Positions 60,838 to 64,000 of a stretch of 64,000 nucleotides of DNA are shown piece after piece. A program made the translations under genes and the position numbers. The stretch is from Blastomussa wellsi. Its lineage: Eukaryota > Cnidaria > Anthozoa > Scleractinia > Plerogyridae. Within the stretch, counting starts at the first letter, position 1; each line of letters starts with the position of its first letter. A model generated the notes under the pieces. It had not been told where the DNA came from and did no database searches. It saw nothing but the letters and a program-made list of their open reading frames with translations. The DNA is taken from the NCBI GenBank assembly GCA_947652115.1, contig OX393568.1, forward strand, positions 19,382,738 through 19,446,737, given 5' to 3'.

Positions 60838-61017
60838 TCTCTACTTGCACAATACCATAATACACCGCTTTTACCCCCAAAAAAATTTGCATAGGCATTG
60901 TTTTAGATTTCCCTTGGGACATCTTTATGTCCCAGGAGAAATTGCAAACAATGATTACGCAAAATTTTGGGGGGTAAAAGAGGTGTATTATGGGATTTGT
61001 GCAAATAGAGAATAGAA
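60838..61017. repeat. Foldback element upstream of the BTB-Kelch gene
   Basis: Left arm CACAATACCATAATACACCG with TTTTACCCCC pairs with GGGGGTAAAAG and GGTGTATTATGGGATTTGTG. The centre is TGGGACATCTTTATGTCCCA. The right end lies about 155 bp before the ATG at 61174, so the element sits in or next to the promoter. Confidence 0.85.
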
Positions 61018-61173
61018 CCCCAAAAATCTGGCTGCTCGTCAGCGGAGTGCCTTTCCTGATTATGCGCCACACTCATCTAACGTCTACGTGTTTCGCGGGA
61101 AAATTGCTTGTGCCCTTTTATTTTTCACCAGTGTGTTGAATGAAACTTCGTTCTTTTTTGTTCATATTTAAAA

Positions 61174-62939
61174 ATGCCGTTTATAGATTTATCTTCGGAG
61201 CCTATCACAGAGACTGGCAAGCATCAGTTTTGCGTGGAAATGATGAAACGCCTCGATTCTCAGCGAAGGAACGAACAGTTCTGTGATGTGATTCTAGAAG
61301 TTCGCTCCGGTGACGATGAAGTTCGCGTGAAAGCTCACAAGATCGTTTTATGCGCTGCGAGTCCCTTCTTCTACAACGCTCTAAACAATGACATGAAAGA
61401 AAAGAAAGAAGGACTGATCCGATTAGAAGAGACGAGCAAAGCTGTGATGGAAGAAGTGTTGGAGTTTCTGTACACTGGACATGTTGATATCAATGAGCAC
61501 AATGTATTCGATTTGATTGAAATTGCTGAATTTTTGGTTGTCCCAAGTCTAAAAGAGCTAACTTGCGAATTCATGTCAAGAACATTATCGTCTTTAAACT
61601 GCGTCAATGTCTATTATACTGCCATGAAGTATGGATGTCCTGAATTGCAGAAAACAGCATCGCAAACTTCCTGACAGTAACGCAATCCCCCGATTTTCTG
61701 AATTTGAGCGTGACAGAAGTGGAGGAGTGGATTGCAAGTGATGACATCATCGTGAAAGGAGAGGAGGAAGTTTTCCAAGTGATTCTGAAGTGGATGGATT
61801 GGGATGAGAGCAGAAAGTATCAAAGTTTTTTTGAGCTGTTTCGTCAAGTTCGTCTTGTTTATGTGTTACGCAGCTTTGTGTTCAGTGTCATTTTACCGCA
61901 TCCCTTGGTGAAAGACAGTGCAACATGTACAGGTCTTGTACTAGATGCTATGAAAGAGCTCTCGCGTGGCACAGAAGAGTGTTATTTTGCACAGCCACCG
62001 AGAAGATGTCTAAAGACACATGAAGATGCTATTGTTGCCTGTGGAAAAAAGGAAACATTGTGTTACCTTCCTTCACAAGAAAAGTGGTACAAGTTGGCAG
62101 ATATGCAGGGAACACTGTTGCCACCATTCAAAAATATTGCTGTTCAGTCTTCCATGAATGCTTGCCATGGCAAGTTGTATGTCACTTCACGGTTTAAAAT
62201 TGGTGATCATGCAGCTGAGAGATTCGACCCATCGGTTAACTGTTGGGCCCCTATTAAGTCTTTGAGTGGAGCGACTTCACGTAAGTTAGCAGGTGTTGTC
62301 ACTTTTCAAGGCTTTTTGTACATCATCGGGGGTTGGACTGAAGGGGAAGAAACTGACACTGTGTGCAGATACAATCCTGAAATTAACATGTGTCAGGAGG
62401 TAGCACCCATGAGCACTGCAAGAAATGGTGTATGCGCTTTGGCTGACCAAAACTATTTATATGCAATAGGGGGACTCTTGCAACGTCAGTTGTTAAATAT
62501 TGTGGAAAGGTTTGACCCTGAAAGAAACTCTTGGAGCAGAATTGCTTCAATCCATGGGAAGAGAACGCTTGCTTGCGGCAGTGTTGTCCATGGAAAAGTG
62601 TTTGTGTTTGGCGGCTTTACAGTTACTCAGAGTGGGGAGACAACATATCTGAATCTCATTGAAGTGTATGACCCAGCTGCAAACGTGTGGACTAGCATTG
62701 ACTGGCTGGGTGCTCCAAAATACATTTATAGTACTGTGAGTTTTAAAGGCAAGATTTTTGTGCTGGGTTTGTTAGAGCAGGGTAGCTCCAGCAAATCCTG
62801 CTTATATGTTTATGATGTTGATAAAAATAAATGGGGGTATTCTTCCACTGTTCCATTTGGTATTCAAGTGTTCACAATTGCTCCTCTAAGAATACCAAAA
62901 AACATTTTAGATTTGTGTGAGGTGGTATCACAAGAGTAG
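61174..62939 (+). CDS. Kelch-like (BTB-BACK-Kelch) protein, intronless, with one apparent frameshift
   Basis: Substrate adaptor of a Cullin-3 ubiquitin ligase by family; the substrate is unknown. The first frame (61174-61674) encodes the BTB domain: FCDVILEVRSGDDEVRVKAH, AASPFFYNALNNDMKE, VLEFLYTGHVDINEHNVFDL, then YTAMKYGCPELQK. The frame then changes at a four-A run (61651-61654). One more A would join it to NSIANFLTVTQSPDFLNLSV of the BACK domain and to the second frame (from 61704 to the stop at 62939). That frame holds the rest of BACK (EEWIASDDIIVKGEEEVFQV) and six kelch blades with the usual GG and later Y/W residues (LYIIGGWTEGEE, LYAIGGLL, VFVFGGFT). No other lesion occurs in 1.77 kb, so an assembly or sequencing indel or a recent allele is more likely than an old pseudogene. 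The exact KLHL subtype cannot be assigned. Confidence 0.85.
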
Positions 62940-62987
62940 GTTAGTTTTAACACTGGAACATTGTTCAAGGACTGGTCATCTGCAAAA

Positions 62988-62993
62988 AATAAA
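62988..62993 (+). terminator. Polyadenylation signal of the BTB-Kelch gene
   Basis: AATAAA 49 bp after the TAG stop, giving a very short 3' UTR. A second-hand AAAAAATAAAA context makes it strong. Confidence 0.65.
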
Positions 62994-63089
62994 ACTTCAG
63001 ATCTGGAAATGCCATGAAACCTTCAATTCAGTTTACCAGTAACTTGTTCACCACGTTGAGCGATCAAAAGAAACTTCCTTTGCAAGACT

Positions 63090-63443
63090 GAAGGGCCCTA
63101 GTCAGCCTCTGCCATTTTCAATGCCATCAAACATTTGGAAATTGTTTGGTGAAGCTTAACCTTATTGCATTGCTGTAAGTTACATGTACATGTATTACAA
63201 AAAAAAAAAAAACTGAAACATAAATACTAACGAGCACTGTATATGCGTATGAGCATACACGTTTGTGTATACGCATTTATTAAAAACTAGCTATGGTATA
63301 TTGCATTTCCTGAGTTCTGATTGGTTTAGAGGTATGGTATATGAGCTCATATACCATTGACCTACAAATGGGGTAGGTGTACGCATAAAAGAGTGCATCT
63401 TTTGCAATGTTTGTACAATGTTTTTTCGGCGTTTTTAATAAAA

Positions 63444-63478
<35 letters not shown>

Positions 63479-63760
63479 GTTATTGCAAACTAGGCGCTAC
63501 GCGCCTCGTTGGCTATCTACCATCTCATATCCAACATGCGCTCGTGGAATAACTGTTAAGTAGTATACATGTATATCCATTCATGTATTTTGCATATATT
63601 TTTTTCACTTATTTCTGAGCGGTACTGTTAGTGTATGTTACTGGAAGTGTTTGAATTGTCTTTATCAAGTTTCTCAGTGATCTATTTCATTTTGACACGA
63701 TCCACATAAAATATAATACTGACACTTGCATGTAAACAATAACAAAGGTGTGGCTTGGTT
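63090..63760 (+). repeat. MITE family A, copy 3, interrupted by another element
   Basis: The left part (63090-63190: AGGGCCCTAGTCAGCCTC, TTGCATTGCTGTAAGTTAC) and right part (63655-63760: TCATTTTGACACGATCC, GTAAACAATAACAAAGGTGT) match 34245-34477. The final TIR is missing, and about 450 bp of other sequence lies between. Confidence 0.75.
63200..63640. mobile_element. Hairpin element nested inside MITE copy 3
   Basis: AACAATTATTCCACTCGCGC near 63443 and GCGCTCGTGGAATAACTGTT near 63556 are inverted. TTGGATATGAGATGG pairs with CCATCTCATATCCAA around AGGCGCTACGCGCCT. The AACAATTATTCC edge matches the hairpin at 20149-20255, so both belong to one group. The exact borders of the insertion are unclear. 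Confidence 0.65.
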
Positions 63761-63764
63761 ACTT

Positions 63765-64000
63765 GACAACAACAACAACATTTTATATGGCTGTGCAGGT
63801 AGCAGCGTTAATACAGGCAGGCCGTGATAATCAGAGAAAAAAAAGAAAAAGAAAATACACACTAAAATTTACACACTAAATAAATGCAAATAAGTAAAAA
63901 TTAAAAATGAAAACAGAATAAATCTGCAGAAACAGCTATGTAATTAATTGAGGTTGTCAAGGTAGTTAGCCTGCGAACACAGACGGATTTCCGGCTTTTG
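63765..64000. other. 3' end of window, no gene
   Basis: AT-rich sequence with an AAAAAGAAAAAGAAAA run. At about 63969 a TAGCCTGCGAACA end begins that matches the element at 20308-20757 and is cut by the window edge. Confidence 0.5.

Larger units (their letters stand above)
59310..61080. other. Region between cyclin A and the BTB-Kelch gene
   Basis: Holds a possible minus-strand Cys-rich exon (60034-60170), a short family D repeat fragment (60330-60400), and a foldback at 60838-61017. A 104-codon minus-strand frame at 59283-59597 overlaps the cyclin A 3' UTR and has no recognisable domain. The rest shows nothing I can identify. Confidence 0.5.

Noticed and set aside
60578..61072. 164-codon minus-strand ORF upstream of the KLHL gene
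   Set aside because: It runs through a 180-bp foldback element and simple sequence. No domain, and it overlaps the likely promoter of the plus-strand gene.

Overview
The window is animal nuclear DNA: AT-rich, intron-dense and crowded with small repeats. Four protein genes are recognisable, all on the plus strand. Conserved metazoan genes, an apparently intronless BTB-Kelch gene and many foldback elements of the kind common in anthozoan genomes suggest a cnidarian, probably a hexacorallian (stony coral or relative). That placement is inference.

Layout. (1) 413-18283: last 29 coding exons of a cytoplasmic dynein-2 heavy chain (DYNC2H1), from the end of the stalk through AAA5, AAA6 and the C-terminus; the gene begins upstream of the window. 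Its introns hold a 1.2 kb 16-bp satellite with a 384-bp higher-order period, a 10-bp satellite inside a terminal-inverted-repeat element, a microsatellite and several foldback elements. (2) 21298-39694: a complete 19-exon PDZD8 (ER lipid-transfer and tethering protein: TM-SMP-PDZ-C2-like-C1-coiled coil), 1001 residues, with every splice phase consistent. (3) 42702-46922: a tentative 4-exon gene for a secreted or single-pass Ser/Thr-rich mucin-like protein. (4) 52866-58800: a complete 8-exon cyclin A (450 residues) with a destruction box, an MRAIL patch and a promoter carrying CCAAT and CDE/CHR-like sites. (5) 61174-62939: a BTB-BACK-Kelch (KLHL) gene without introns, with one apparent 1-nt frameshift between the BTB and BACK regions.

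The remaining space is mostly repeats: a tRNA-derived SINE and its fragments, at least three MITE families with several copies here, other foldback elements, satellites that grow out of terminal inverted repeats, and the 3' end of a non-LTR retrotransposon. No rRNA, functional tRNA or CRISPR was seen.

The genes are unrelated functionally (ciliary transport, lipid transfer at contact sites, possible cell-surface mucin, cell cycle, ubiquitin-ligase adaptor) and do not form an operon-like unit. The points most worth checking are the inverted MITE copies bracketing PDZD8 exons 6-7 (a circular-RNA configuration), the CDE/CHR-like cyclin A promoter, the 24x16-bp higher-order satellite, two GC-AG introns in DYNC2H1, the mucin-like gene and a Cys-rich orphan exon on the minus strand at 60.1 kb. 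Exon boundaries were read by eye from splice consensus, frame and family similarity.
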